From: SZAS-79 sp965279075
Lineage (GTDB): Bacteria; Pseudomonadota; Gammaproteobacteria; Burkholderiales; SG8-39
NCBI GenBank assembly: GCA_965279075.1
Contig: CBDIHI010000009.1
Coordinates: forward strand, 248,001 to 312,000
Length of the DNA: 64,000 bases
Direction: 5' to 3'
Under the pieces are notes generated by a model that worked only from the letters and a program-made list of their open reading frames with translations, did no database searches and had not been told where the DNA came from. The translations under genes were made by a program, and so were the position numbers. Positions 29,289 to 40,806 of the stretch are shown piece after piece; position 1 is the stretch's first letter; each line of letters starts with the position of its first letter.

Positions 29289-31405
29289 AGACTCTCCTCA
29301 TCCTCGGCGCCTCGCTCGCGGGCGTCCTGCTCTTCCTGCTGGCCACGGCCAGCGCGAACACTTCGCTCTTCGCCCAGCACTATTCCCTGCTCCTCGGCCT
29401 GAACGCGGCGCTGGCCGTTGCGTTGCTGGCGCTGGTCGGCTACCAGCTCGCCTCGCTGCGGCGGCGCCTGAAGGCCCGCGTGTTCGGTTCCCGCCTCACG
29501 CTGCGCTTCCTTGTGCTGTTCGCAGCGATCGCAGTGGTGCCCGGCGTGCTTGTCTACACCGTGTCCGTGCAATTCCTCTCCAAAAGCATCGAGTCCTGGT
29601 TCGACGTAAGCGTCGACAGCGCGCTGGAGGGCGGCATCAAGCTCGGCCAGGCCGCGATCGACCAGATGCTCGGCGAGCTCAACGTCAAGGCGCGAGCGAT
29701 GGCGGTGGAACTGGCCGACCGGTCGGACAGCCAGCAGGTCGTTGCCCTCAACCGCCTGCGGCAGCAGGCCGGCGTGGAGGATGCGGTGGTGGTCGCCTCC
29801 AACGGTCGCCTGATCGCCAGCGCGAGCGACAACCTTTCCCAGCTGGTGCCCGAGCTTCCCGGTCCCGTGCAATTGCGCCATGCGCGCAGCAACCGCGGCC
29901 TGACCTCCATCGACTCGCTGCCCGGAAAGCCGCTCGGGCTGCGCGCGATCGTCCCGATCTCGGGCTCGGCCTTTTCCGAGGAGATGCGCTACCTCCAGCT
30001 GCGCCATCCCGTGCCGGAGACCCTCGCGAAGAGCGCGGAATCGGTCGAGGCGGTGTATGGCGACTACAAGAAGCTCGCGCTGTCGCGCCAGGGCCTGAAG
30101 CGCAGCTATATCGTCACGCTGACGCTCGCGCTGCTGATGGCGTTGTTCTCGGCCGTGGCGCTCGCGTTCATCCTGTCGGACCGGATGTCCGCGCCGTTGT
30201 CCGAGCTCGCGCAGGCCACCCAGGCGGTCGCGCGCGGCGACTTCTCCAAGCGCATGCCGGTGACCAGCCGCGACGAACTCGGCGTTCTGCTCGAGTCCTT
30301 CAACAGCATGACGCGCCAGCTCGGCGAGGCGCGGGAGGTGGTCGAATCGAACCGCCTCCAGCTGGAGACCGCCAAGGCGCGCCTTGAGAACATCCTCGCC
30401 AACCTCTCGGCCGGCGTGCTGGTGTTCGATCCCGAGCTGAGGCTCACGATCTCCAACCACGGCGCCGCGGCGATCCTCGGCGGCGAACTGGGCGGGCTGA
30501 CCGGCAAGCCGCTCGAAGCGTGGCAGGGATTCGAGGCCTTCGCCGCGCCCGTGCGCGAGGCGTTCGGGGCGCACGGCGAGAAGGGCTGGCAGCTCGAACT
30601 GGTCCTCGCGGGCACGGGCAAGACGCTGCTTGCCCGCGGCACACCGCTGCCGTCGGGTTACGTGCTGGTATTCGACGACGTAACCCAGCTCATCCAGGCG
30701 CAGCGCGCGACGGCGTGGGCCGAGGTCGCCCGGCGCCTTGCGCACGAGATCAAGAACCCGCTCACCCCGATCCAGCTGTCGGCCGAGCGTATGGAGATGA
30801 AGCTGGCCGACAAGCTCGGTGCCGCCGACGCGGATGTGCTGAAGCGCGGCACGCAGACGATCGTGAACCAGGTGGCCGCGCTGAAGGCGATGGTCGACGA
30901 CTTCCGCGACTACGCCAGGCTGCCCGCGCCTGTGTTCGCCCGGCTCGACCTGAATGCCCTTGTCACCGAGGTGCTGTCGATGTACGAAACCACGCCGATC
31001 CCGATCCGCCCGAAACTCATGCCCGGGGTCCCCGAGGTGTTCGCCGATTCCGGGCAGATCCGCCAGGTGCTGCACAACCTCGTGCAGAACGCGCAGGATG
31101 CGCTGGGCGCGGCAAAGTCCCCTGATTCGGCCATCGAGGTGCGCACCGAGCTCGCGGGCGACCGGGTGCGGCTCGTGGTCAGCGACAACGGCGGTGGCTT
31201 CCCGGAGGAGCTCATGGCGCGGATCTTCGAGCCCTACGTGACGACCAAGCCCCGGGGCACGGGCCTTGGCCTCGCCATCGTGAAGAAGATCGTCGACGAG
31301 CACCACGGCGCCATCTCCATCGAGAACCGGCCGCGCAGCGGCGCGTCGGTCACCATCGCCCTGCCGGTGCCGGACGGCGGCAACGCTTCGGCCCGGGCGG
31401 CCTGA
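29285..31405 (+). CDS. ntrY: NtrY-like membrane sensor histidine kinase
   Basis: Two-component sensor in the inner membrane. The 706 residues begin with three or so membrane helices (first about 2-24), then an extracytoplasmic sensor segment, another helix near 280-300, a HAMP linker (DRMSAPLSELAQATQAVARGDF), a PAS-like domain, the H-box AHEIKNPLTPIQLS with H487, and the ATPase motifs NLVQNAQDAL, DNGGGFP and GTGLGLAIVKKIV. The domain order matches NtrY. The start overlaps the DUF4390 stop and the regulator gene follows 7 bases later. The signal sensed is not known. Confidence 0.92.
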   Translation: MKTLLILGASLAGVLLFLLATASANTSLFAQHYSLLLGLNAALAVALLALVGYQLASLRRRLKARVFGSRLTLRFLVLFAAIAVVPGVLVYTVSVQFLSKSIESWFDVSVDSALEGGIKLGQAAIDQMLGELNVKARAMAVELADRSDSQQVVALNRLRQQAGVEDAVVVASNGRLIASASDNLSQLVPELPGPVQLRHARSNRGLTSIDSLPGKPLGLRAIVPISGSAFSEEMRYLQLRHPVPETLAKSAESVEAVYGDYKKLALSRQGLKRSYIVTLTLALLMALFSAVALAFILSDRMSAPLSELAQATQAVARGDFSKRMPVTSRDELGVLLESFNSMTRQLGEAREVVESNRLQLETAKARLENILANLSAGVLVFDPELRLTISNHGAAAILGGELGGLTGKPLEAWQGFEAFAAPVREAFGAHGEKGWQLELVLAGTGKTLLARGTPLPSGYVLVFDDVTQLIQAQRATAWAEVARRLAHEIKNPLTPIQLSAERMEMKLADKLGAADADVLKRGTQTIVNQVAALKAMVDDFRDYARLPAPVFARLDLNALVTEVLSMYETTPIPIRPKLMPGVPEVFADSGQIRQVLHNLVQNAQDALGAAKSPDSAIEVRTELAGDRVRLVVSDNGGGFPEELMARIFEPYVTTKPRGTGLGLAIVKKIVDEHHGAISIENRPRSGASVTIALPVPDGGNASARAA

Positions 31406-31412
31406 GGATCCC

Positions 31413-32663
31413 ATGGCGCAGATCCTTGTCGTCGACGACGAAATCGGCATCCGCGAACTCCTGTCGGAGATCCTCGCCGACGAAGGCCACCAGGTGCTGC
31501 TGGCCGAGAATGCGGGCGCCGCGCGCAGGCTGCGGCTCGCGCAGCGGCCCGACCTCGTGCTGCTCGACATCTGGATGCCCGACACCGACGGCATCACGCT
31601 GCTGAAGGAATGGGCCGCGAACGGACAGCTGACGATGCCCGTGGTCATGATGTCCGGCCACGGGACCATCGAAACCGCGGTCGAGGCCACGCGCATCGGG
31701 GCGCTCGACTACCTCGAGAAGCCCATCGCATTGCAGCGGCTCCTCGCTACGGTGAAGCGCGCGTTGCGCAACCAGGACGCGCCCCTCCCCAAGCGCCTGT
31801 CCCTTGCCGCGCTGGGCCGGTCGGCGGCGCTCTCGGACCTCAAGAAGCGCCTCGCGCAGCTGGCGCAGGTCGGTACGCCGCTGATGCTGAGAGGGGAGCG
31901 TGGCATGCAGGCCGAGATGTTCGTGCGCCACCTCCTCGCGGCGGGCGCGCCTTTCGTGACCGGTCTAGAGGCACTGAACGAGCCGCCTTCCGACGTGCTC
32001 ACGCGCGCCGCGGGAGGGATCCTGTTCGTGTCTGACCTCGCGCACCTGTCGCGCAGCGAGCAGAAGAACCTCGAGTTCCTGCTGGCGCGAGTCGAGAAGC
32101 ACAAGGCGCGCGTGGTGTCCTTCTCACTGGTCGAGCCGCAGCGCCTCGTTGCCGAGCACGAGTTCGACGCGGACCTCGCGATGCGCCTTTCCGAGCTCGT
32201 CGTCGCGCTGCCGGCAGTGCGCGAATTCGCCGAGGAGGTGCCCGACATCGCAGCGCTGGCGCTTGCCCAGCTGGTGGAAGGGCGCGTGTGCCCGCCCCGA
32301 CGGTTCTCCACCGGCGCCCTGAACGCACTGCGCCTGCATGCCTGGCCGGGCAACCTCGCGCAGCTCGACGCCGTAGTGAAGAGCGCCGCGCTGACCGCGC
32401 TCGAAGAGGAAATCCAGCTGGCCGACGTCGAGCGCGTGCTTTCAGCGCACTCTGCCCCCTCGTCCTCCGTCGGCGACCTGCCGCTGGACCAGCCTTACCG
32501 CGAGACGCGAGACGCCTTCGAGCGGTTGTATTTCGAGTACCAGCTCGCGCGCGAGAACGGCAGCATGTCGAAGGTCGCCGAGAAGACCGGCCTGGAACGC
32601 ACGCACCTCTATCGCAAGCTGAAGGCGCTCGGCCTGCCGGTGGGCCGGCGCGAGGAAAGCTGA
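31413..32663 (+). CDS. ntrX: NtrX-like response regulator with a degenerate sigma-54 ATPase domain
   Basis: Partner of the upstream kinase. The 416 residues have a normal receiver domain (VVDDE, phosphoacceptor in LLDIWMPDTDG, lysine in YLEKPI) and a Fis-type DNA-binding C-terminus (KVAEKTGLERTHLYRKLKALGLP). The middle part aligns with the sigma-54 AAA+ domain but has lost what it needs: the Walker A site reads GERGMQAEM instead of GESGTGKE, the GAFTGA loop is missing, Walker B reads ILFVSDL, and WPGNxREL has become WPGNLAQL. It therefore probably binds DNA without ATP-driven activation of sigma-54 polymerase. Confidence 0.88.
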   Translation: MAQILVVDDEIGIRELLSEILADEGHQVLLAENAGAARRLRLAQRPDLVLLDIWMPDTDGITLLKEWAANGQLTMPVVMMSGHGTIETAVEATRIGALDYLEKPIALQRLLATVKRALRNQDAPLPKRLSLAALGRSAALSDLKKRLAQLAQVGTPLMLRGERGMQAEMFVRHLLAAGAPFVTGLEALNEPPSDVLTRAAGGILFVSDLAHLSRSEQKNLEFLLARVEKHKARVVSFSLVEPQRLVAEHEFDADLAMRLSELVVALPAVREFAEEVPDIAALALAQLVEGRVCPPRRFSTGALNALRLHAWPGNLAQLDAVVKSAALTALEEEIQLADVERVLSAHSAPSSSVGDLPLDQPYRETRDAFERLYFEYQLARENGSMSKVAEKTGLERTHLYRKLKALGLPVGRREES

Positions 32664-32670
32664 GGCGCGC

Positions 32671-33051
32671 GTGGGGGCGCGCATCCCCGTACACGTCGTG
32701 ACCGGCCCGCGCGGCTCCGGCAAGACAGCGTTGATCGCGCGGTTCTGTGCTGGGCGCGACGACTGGCTCGGGCTGGTGGATGCGCTCCCGGACGAACCTC
32801 CCGCCGGCCTGAGGGCCTTCTCCGCCGGTTGCCCGTGCTGCACGGGCAAGGTCGTGCTGCAGGTTTCGCTGGCGCGCGGCCTGCGCGAGAGCCGCGCCAC
32901 GCGCGCCTTTGTCGAGCTGCGCGATCCGGCGCACCGGGCGACGCTGGAAAGGCTGCTCGCCGAGTTGCCGCTCAGCCTGTCGGTCGTGCCGGGCCGCCCG
33001 ATCGAGTTGCCCGCCGACGCGTCGCTCCAGGCGGCCACGCTGGAGGGGTAG
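32671..33051 (+). CDS. small CobW/COG0523-like P-loop protein
   Basis: A 126-residue frame with a GTG start, 7 bases after the ntrX-like gene. It opens with a strand and a Walker A loop (HVVTGPRGSGKTALIARF), and residues near 50 read FSAGCPCCTGK, which matches the GCxCC metal-binding motif of CobW/COG0523 GTPases. The rest of the GTPase (Walker B, NKxD, C-terminal domain) is absent: the protein is about a third of the usual length. It could be a degenerate nucleotide-binding metallochaperone-like protein or a natural mini form. Codon use looks like its neighbours. Confidence 0.6.
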   Translation: MGARIPVHVVTGPRGSGKTALIARFCAGRDDWLGLVDALPDEPPAGLRAFSAGCPCCTGKVVLQVSLARGLRESRATRAFVELRDPAHRATLERLLAELPLSLSVVPGRPIELPADASLQAATLEG

Positions 33052-33118
33052 CGCCGAGGGCGTTGGCAGCCGGAGCGACGCTCGCTATCATTGCTGCGTC
33101 CGCGAAGAACCCCGAACC

Positions 33119-34573
33119 ATGCTGCTCCAGTTCGTCATCCTCTACCTGATCGTGTCGGTCGGCATCGGCCTGTACGCCGCGACCAAGGTCAAGAACTCCG
33201 CCGACTTCGTGGTGGCTGGCCGCCATCTGCCGCTGCCCTTCATCGTCGCCACGGTGTTCGCCACCTGGTTCGGCTCGGAAACCGTGCTCGGCATCCCGGC
33301 CAAGTTCCTGAACGAAGGCCTGAAGGGTGTCGTCGCCGACCCGTTCGGCTCGTCGATGTGCCTGATCTTCGTCGGCCTGTTCTTCGCCCGGCCACTGTAC
33401 CGCATGGGCCTGCTGACCATCGGCGACTACTACCGCGCACGCTACAACCGCGGCGTTGAGCTGGCGGCGGCGCTGTGCATCGTGATCTCCTACCTTGGCT
33501 GGGTCTCCGCCCAGGTCACCGCGCTGGGTCTCGTGTTCAACGTGCTTACCGACGGGGCGCTGGCCCCCTGGCAGGGGATGATGATCGGCGTGGCGATCGT
33601 GCTCGTCTATACGCTTGCGGGGGGCATGTTCTCGGTGGCGTTCACCGACCTCTTTCAGATGCTGATCATCGGCGTCGGCATGGTCTACATCGCGGTGGTC
33701 GTGTCGGGCATGGCGGGCGGGGCCGGCGTGGTGGTCGAGCACGCGCGGGCGGCGGGCAAGCTGGAGTTCTGGCCCGGGCTCGAGCCTCGCGACGTCATCG
33801 CGTTTGCCGCGGCCTGGATGACCATGGCCCTCGGCTCGATCCCGCAGCAGGACGTGTTCCAGCGCGTCAGCGCGGCGAAGAACGAGAAGACCGCCGCGCT
33901 CGGGTCCGTGATGGGCGGCAGCATCTACTTCTTCTTCGCGTTCGTGCCGATGTTCCTCGCGTACTCGGCGAGCCTGATCGACCCTAGGATGGTGACGGAC
34001 CTGCTGGCCAAGGATTCGCAGTACATCCTGCCGCGCCTGATTCTCGACCACGCACCGTTCGCCGTGCAGGTGATGTTCTTCGGCGCCCTGCTGGCGGCCA
34101 TCCTGTCGTGCTCCTCGGCCACGCTGCTCGCGCCTTCCGTGACGTTCGCCGAGAACGTGCTGCGCAATTTCTTCCCCGGCATCACGGACGACCAGTTCCT
34201 GCGCATGCTGAGGATCGTCGTGCTGGTGTTCGCGCTGGGTGTGCTGGTGTTCGCGATGACGTCCAGCTCGACCATCTACGGCATGGTCGAGAACGCCTAC
34301 AAGATCACCCTGGTGGCGGCGTTCACGCCGCTCGCATTCGGCCTGTACTGGAAGCGAGCCACGACGCAGGGTGCGGCCGCGGCGATGGCGCTGGGCCTCG
34401 CGACCTGGATCACGCTGGAACTCGTCGCGCCTGATGGCTTCTTTCCGCCCCAGTTCGCGGGGTTCTTTGCTGCGATCGCCGGCATGGTGGCGGGGTCGCT
34501 GCTGCCGCAGTGGTACGGCGCGAAGCACCATGGCGGGCATGGCCACGGCCATCCGCAGCACGTCAAATCTTAG
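33119..34573 (+). CDS. sodium:solute symporter family protein
   Basis: A 484-residue inner-membrane transporter of the SSS family with about 13 helices, beginning LLQFVILYLIVSVGIGLY and containing the family segments FVVAGRHLPLPF, ATWFGSETVLG, and the GGMFSVAFTDLFQMLI region. The substrate cannot be read; relatives carry carboxylates, amino acids or proline. The C-terminus ends in a His-rich string (AKHHGGHGHGHPQH), which could bind a metal. The ATG at 33119 was chosen since upstream codons overlap the small P-loop gene. Confidence 0.88.
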   Translation: MLLQFVILYLIVSVGIGLYAATKVKNSADFVVAGRHLPLPFIVATVFATWFGSETVLGIPAKFLNEGLKGVVADPFGSSMCLIFVGLFFARPLYRMGLLTIGDYYRARYNRGVELAAALCIVISYLGWVSAQVTALGLVFNVLTDGALAPWQGMMIGVAIVLVYTLAGGMFSVAFTDLFQMLIIGVGMVYIAVVVSGMAGGAGVVVEHARAAGKLEFWPGLEPRDVIAFAAAWMTMALGSIPQQDVFQRVSAAKNEKTAALGSVMGGSIYFFFAFVPMFLAYSASLIDPRMVTDLLAKDSQYILPRLILDHAPFAVQVMFFGALLAAILSCSSATLLAPSVTFAENVLRNFFPGITDDQFLRMLRIVVLVFALGVLVFAMTSSSTIYGMVENAYKITLVAAFTPLAFGLYWKRATTQGAAAAMALGLATWITLELVAPDGFFPPQFAGFFAAIAGMVAGSLLPQWYGAKHHGGHGHGHPQHVKS

Positions 34574-34639
34574 ACATTATTTCATAAAGTCCCCGCCAGG
34601 GGCCGCTTACATGGCGATTTTGTACTGGAACAAGTACAT

Positions 34640-35023
34640 TCAGGGTGTGCGAAGCACCGCCCAGGCGAACGCACCCCAGCCCAGGATGAAGGCCGTCCCG
34701 CCGACCGGTGCGACCGCGCCGAGCCAGCGTTCCCCGCTCAGGGCGAGCGCGTAGAGGCTGCCGGAGAAGAGCAGGATTCCCGCGGCCATCAGCCAGCCGG
34801 AGGTGCGCAGGGCGGCGCTGTCGGGCAGGTGGAAGCACGCGAGCCCCACCAGGATCACACCGAGCGCATGGTAGAAGTGGTACTGCACGCCGGTCTGGTA
34901 CACGGCGAGCAGGTCCGGGGTCAGCCGGGCCTTCAGCCCATGTGCGCCGAATGCGCCCAGAGCCACCGCCACCAGCGCCAGCAGGCTGCCCATCGAGAGA
35001 AAGAGCTTCGCCCCGGCCGGCAT
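34640..35023 (-). CDS. DUF423 family small membrane protein
   Basis: A 127-residue protein with four hydrophobic helices and the family signature LGAFGAHGLKARL near residue 22, followed by YQTGVQYHFYHALG. Members of this YgdD-like family have no proven function. It lies 7 bases downstream of metH on the same strand and is probably co-transcribed; the 66-base gap to the convergent symporter gene holds only a weak inverted repeat (TGTACT/AGTACA). Confidence 0.9.
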   Translation of the reverse strand: MPAGAKLFLSMGSLLALVAVALGAFGAHGLKARLTPDLLAVYQTGVQYHFYHALGVILVGLACFHLPDSAALRTSGWLMAAGILLFSGSLYALALSGERWLGAVAPVGGTAFILGWGAFAWAVLRTP

Positions 35024-35030
35024 CGCCGCT

Positions 35031-38765
<3,735 letters not shown>

Positions 38766-38773
38766 GGCTCCAG

Positions 38774-38812
38774 AAAACAAAAAACCCGTTCAGCTTGCGC
38801 CAGAAACGGGTT
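38774..38812 (-). terminator. intrinsic terminator in the metH leader
   Basis: On the minus strand an 8-bp stem AACCCGTT/AACGGGTT (38812-38805 with 38790-38783) with a 14-base loop is followed by TTTT and then GTTTT. It ends ten bases before the metH ATG. Twelve bases of its loop and 3' arm (38799-38788) are the exact complement of 38881-38870 in the upstream aptamer. Confidence 0.8.
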
Positions 38813-38820
38813 GCGGACCT

Positions 38821-38894
38821 GTCTCTTTAGCTGCATTTGTTTGGCCGGCGGGTCTTCGTGCCGGGCGCCCGCAAGCTGAACTTCAAATCGGCGC
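38821..38894 (-). promoter_or_regulatory. SAM-II-type riboswitch upstream of metH
   Basis: The minus strand has a 5-bp P1 stem GCGCC/GGCGC (38894-38890 with 38869-38865) enclosing a loop that starts GATTTG and ends GCTTGCG, and a 3' tail with AAACAAATGCAGCTAAAG. These are the conserved parts of SAM-II (metA motif) RNAs, in the same order and spacing. Between P1 and the tail lies an extra CCGGC/GCCGG hairpin (38864-38860 with 38849-38845), as in long-loop variants. It binds S-adenosylmethionine in known members and lowers expression of methionine genes. The pseudoknot was checked by eye only. Confidence 0.8.
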
Positions 38895-38901
38895 AGGTGA
38901 C

Positions 38902-38931
38902 ATTGTCCCTGTGACGACAGGGCGGTGTCAA
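38902..38931 (-). promoter_or_regulatory. sigma-70 promoter for metH
   Basis: TTGACA (38931-38926) is followed after 18 bases by GACAAT (38907-38902), a four-of-six -10 box. The start would fall at or just before the first base of the riboswitch stem. The spacer contains a perfect inverted repeat CCCTGT/ACAGGG (38908-38913 with 38918-38923). Confidence 0.6.
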
Positions 38932-38940
38932 CCACGCACG

Positions 38941-38946
38941 TATAAT
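38941..38946 (+). promoter_or_regulatory. -10 box for the MFS transporter gene
   Basis: A perfect TATAAT lies 54 bases before the MFS start on the plus strand, back to back with the metH promoter. No good -35 is visible at the usual distance, so an activator may be needed. Confidence 0.4.
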
Positions 38947-38999
38947 GGCGATAGTCTCTTCGGCGTCCCGCCGCCGCCCCTTTCCTGCGGACCGTCCCG

Positions 39000-40304
39000 A
39001 TGGCAACCACCAGTCCCGAGATCCCTGCCGCGCGCATGCCGCCGACGAGTGTCGCCTTCGCGGTCTGGGGCCTTGGCGCGGGGCTGTACCTGATCGGGTT
39101 CTTCCAGCGCGTTGCGCCTGCGGTCATCACGCGCGAACTGACCGCCGAGTTCGCGCTGAGCGCCGTGGCGCTGGGCAACCTGTCCGCGCTGTATTTCTAT
39201 ACCTACGTGGCGGTCCAGATCCCGACCGGCGTGATGGTCGACCATTGGGGACCTCGCCGCGTGCTGACCGCCGGCGGCCTGGTTGCGGCGGCGGGCACGC
39301 TGCTGTTCGCACTGGCGCCTGCGTACGCGCTGGTCGGCCTCGGCCGGCTGCTGGTCGGCGCGGGCGTGGGCGTGGCGTTCGTCGCCATGCTGAAACTTGC
39401 AACGCACTGGATACCTCCTTCGCGCTTTGCGCTGGTTTCCGGGCTCGCGCTCGCGTGCGGCAGTCTCGGCGGCGTCTCTGCGGGTGTGCCGCTGCGCATG
39501 GCGGTCGATGCGTTCGGCTGGCGAGGGGTGATGGTGGCCGCCGGCGCGCTGACGGCGCTTCTCGCAGTGGTGACGTGGACTTTCGTCCGCGACGATCCGC
39601 GCGCTCGCGGGTATCGGAGCTTCTCGACCGCCGCGCCCGGCGCCCGGCCGCACCATTCGATGCTCGGTGGCATCCGCGAGGTCTTCCGCTATCGCAACGT
39701 CTGGCTGAATTTCGTCGGCTGCGGCGCGATTACCGGTCCGATGCTCGCGTTCGGCGGATTGTGGGGGGTGCCTTTCCTCGCGTCCCAATACGGCCTGACC
39801 ACTGCGCATGCCGCGCTGGTGACCTCGGCAATGCTGGTTGCGTGGGCCGTGGGCGGCCCGATCGCGGGCGCGCTGTCCGACCGCCTGCGCCGCAGGAAAC
39901 TGCCGCTGCTGGTCGGCGGCGCGCTCGCCGCCCTGCAGTGGGCCGTGCTCATCTATATCCCCGGGCTGCCCCTTGCGCTGGTCGTCGCGCTGATGGTCGG
40001 CCTCGGCCTCGCTTCCGGGGTGGTGGTGATCGGGTTCGCGTTCTGCAAGGAATCCGCGCCCGCGGCGCTCGCGGGCACCGCCTCCGGGGTTGCGAACATG
40101 GGCAACATGCTGGGCGGCATGGCGATGCAACCGCTGATCGGCTGGCTTCTCGACCTTGCATGGGACGGGCGGATGTCGGGCGCCGTGCGGGCCTACGGCT
40201 TTGCGGACTATTCGGTCGGCTTCACGCTGATGCTGGCGTGGCTGGTCGCGGGGCTCGTGGTGCTGGCCTTCGCGCGCGAGACGCATGCGAAACAGGCGGC
40301 TTGA
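39000..40304 (+). CDS. MFS transporter
   Basis: A 434-residue major facilitator protein with twelve hydrophobic helices. The A-motif-like loop is VDHWGPRRVLTAGG near residue 80, with a second DRLRRRKLPLLVGG between helices 8 and 9. The substrate is unknown; the location before thioesterase and pca genes suggests an organic or aromatic acid, but this is only position-based. Confidence 0.88.
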   Translation: MATTSPEIPAARMPPTSVAFAVWGLGAGLYLIGFFQRVAPAVITRELTAEFALSAVALGNLSALYFYTYVAVQIPTGVMVDHWGPRRVLTAGGLVAAAGTLLFALAPAYALVGLGRLLVGAGVGVAFVAMLKLATHWIPPSRFALVSGLALACGSLGGVSAGVPLRMAVDAFGWRGVMVAAGALTALLAVVTWTFVRDDPRARGYRSFSTAAPGARPHHSMLGGIREVFRYRNVWLNFVGCGAITGPMLAFGGLWGVPFLASQYGLTTAHAALVTSAMLVAWAVGGPIAGALSDRLRRRKLPLLVGGALAALQWAVLIYIPGLPLALVVALMVGLGLASGVVVIGFAFCKESAPAALAGTASGVANMGNMLGGMAMQPLIGWLLDLAWDGRMSGAVRAYGFADYSVGFTLMLAWLVAGLVVLAFARETHAKQAA

Positions 40305-40335
40305 CGCGCTCGGAACCGGCGCATCATCATGCCCC

Positions 40336-40779
40336 ATGCCATCCGAAGACTCCGGATTCCGCTCGATCACGGGACGCTTTGCCTGCGAGGTGCAATGGGG
40401 CGACTGCGACCCGGCCGGGATCATTTTCTACCCGACGTACTTCCGCTGGTTCGACGCGGCAAGCTGGGCGTTCTTCGCTTCCGTCGGCTATGCGCCGAAG
40501 CGGCTGCGCGCCGAGGGCCGCGCCCTGCCCCTGGTCAACGCGGAATGCCGGTTCGCTCACCCCGCCGAGCAGGGCGACCGCTGCGAAGTACGCTCGAGGA
40601 TCGCACGCTTCGGCGGGAAGTCTTTCGTCGTCGCCCACGAGGTGGTCCGGTCCGACGGCATGTTGATGGCCAGTGGGGCCGAGACACGCGTGTGGAGCCG
40701 CTATGCCGACGGGCCGGGCACACCCATGAAGGGCGAGGCCATTGCCGAGGACCTGAAGGCCCTCTTCCGCGAAAACTGA
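40336..40779 (+). CDS. hotdog-fold acyl-CoA thioesterase, 4-hydroxybenzoyl-CoA type
   Basis: A 147-residue 4HBT-family thioesterase. The active-site motif WGDCDPAGIIFYPTYFRWFD lies at residues 21-40, with the probable catalytic aspartate at D25. It is a good match to the Pseudomonas-type 4-hydroxybenzoyl-CoA thioesterase family, though other aryl- or acyl-CoA substrates are possible. It sits 27 bases upstream of pcaH. If the substrate is 4-hydroxybenzoyl-CoA, it would feed the protocatechuate genes that follow; no hydroxylase for 4-hydroxybenzoate is in the window. I use the ATG at 40336. Confidence 0.85.
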   Translation: MPSEDSGFRSITGRFACEVQWGDCDPAGIIFYPTYFRWFDAASWAFFASVGYAPKRLRAEGRALPLVNAECRFAHPAEQGDRCEVRSRIARFGGKSFVVAHEVVRSDGMLMASGAETRVWSRYADGPGTPMKGEAIAEDLKALFREN

Positions 40780-40806
40780 TTCGCATTACCTGAAAGGAGT
40801 ACCACC

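Noticed and set aside
29099..31696. An 865-codon open frame on the minus strand opposite the sensor kinase
   Set aside because: Reverse shadow of ntrY, with no motif; the kinase motifs on the plus strand are intact.
32972..34561. A 529-codon minus-strand frame opposite the symporter
   Set aside because: Antisense of a membrane protein gene, dominated by charged residues; no family match.
34621..34638. TGTACT/AGTACA repeat between symporter and DUF423 genes as a terminator
   Set aside because: Only six base pairs, AT-containing, without a T run on either strand.
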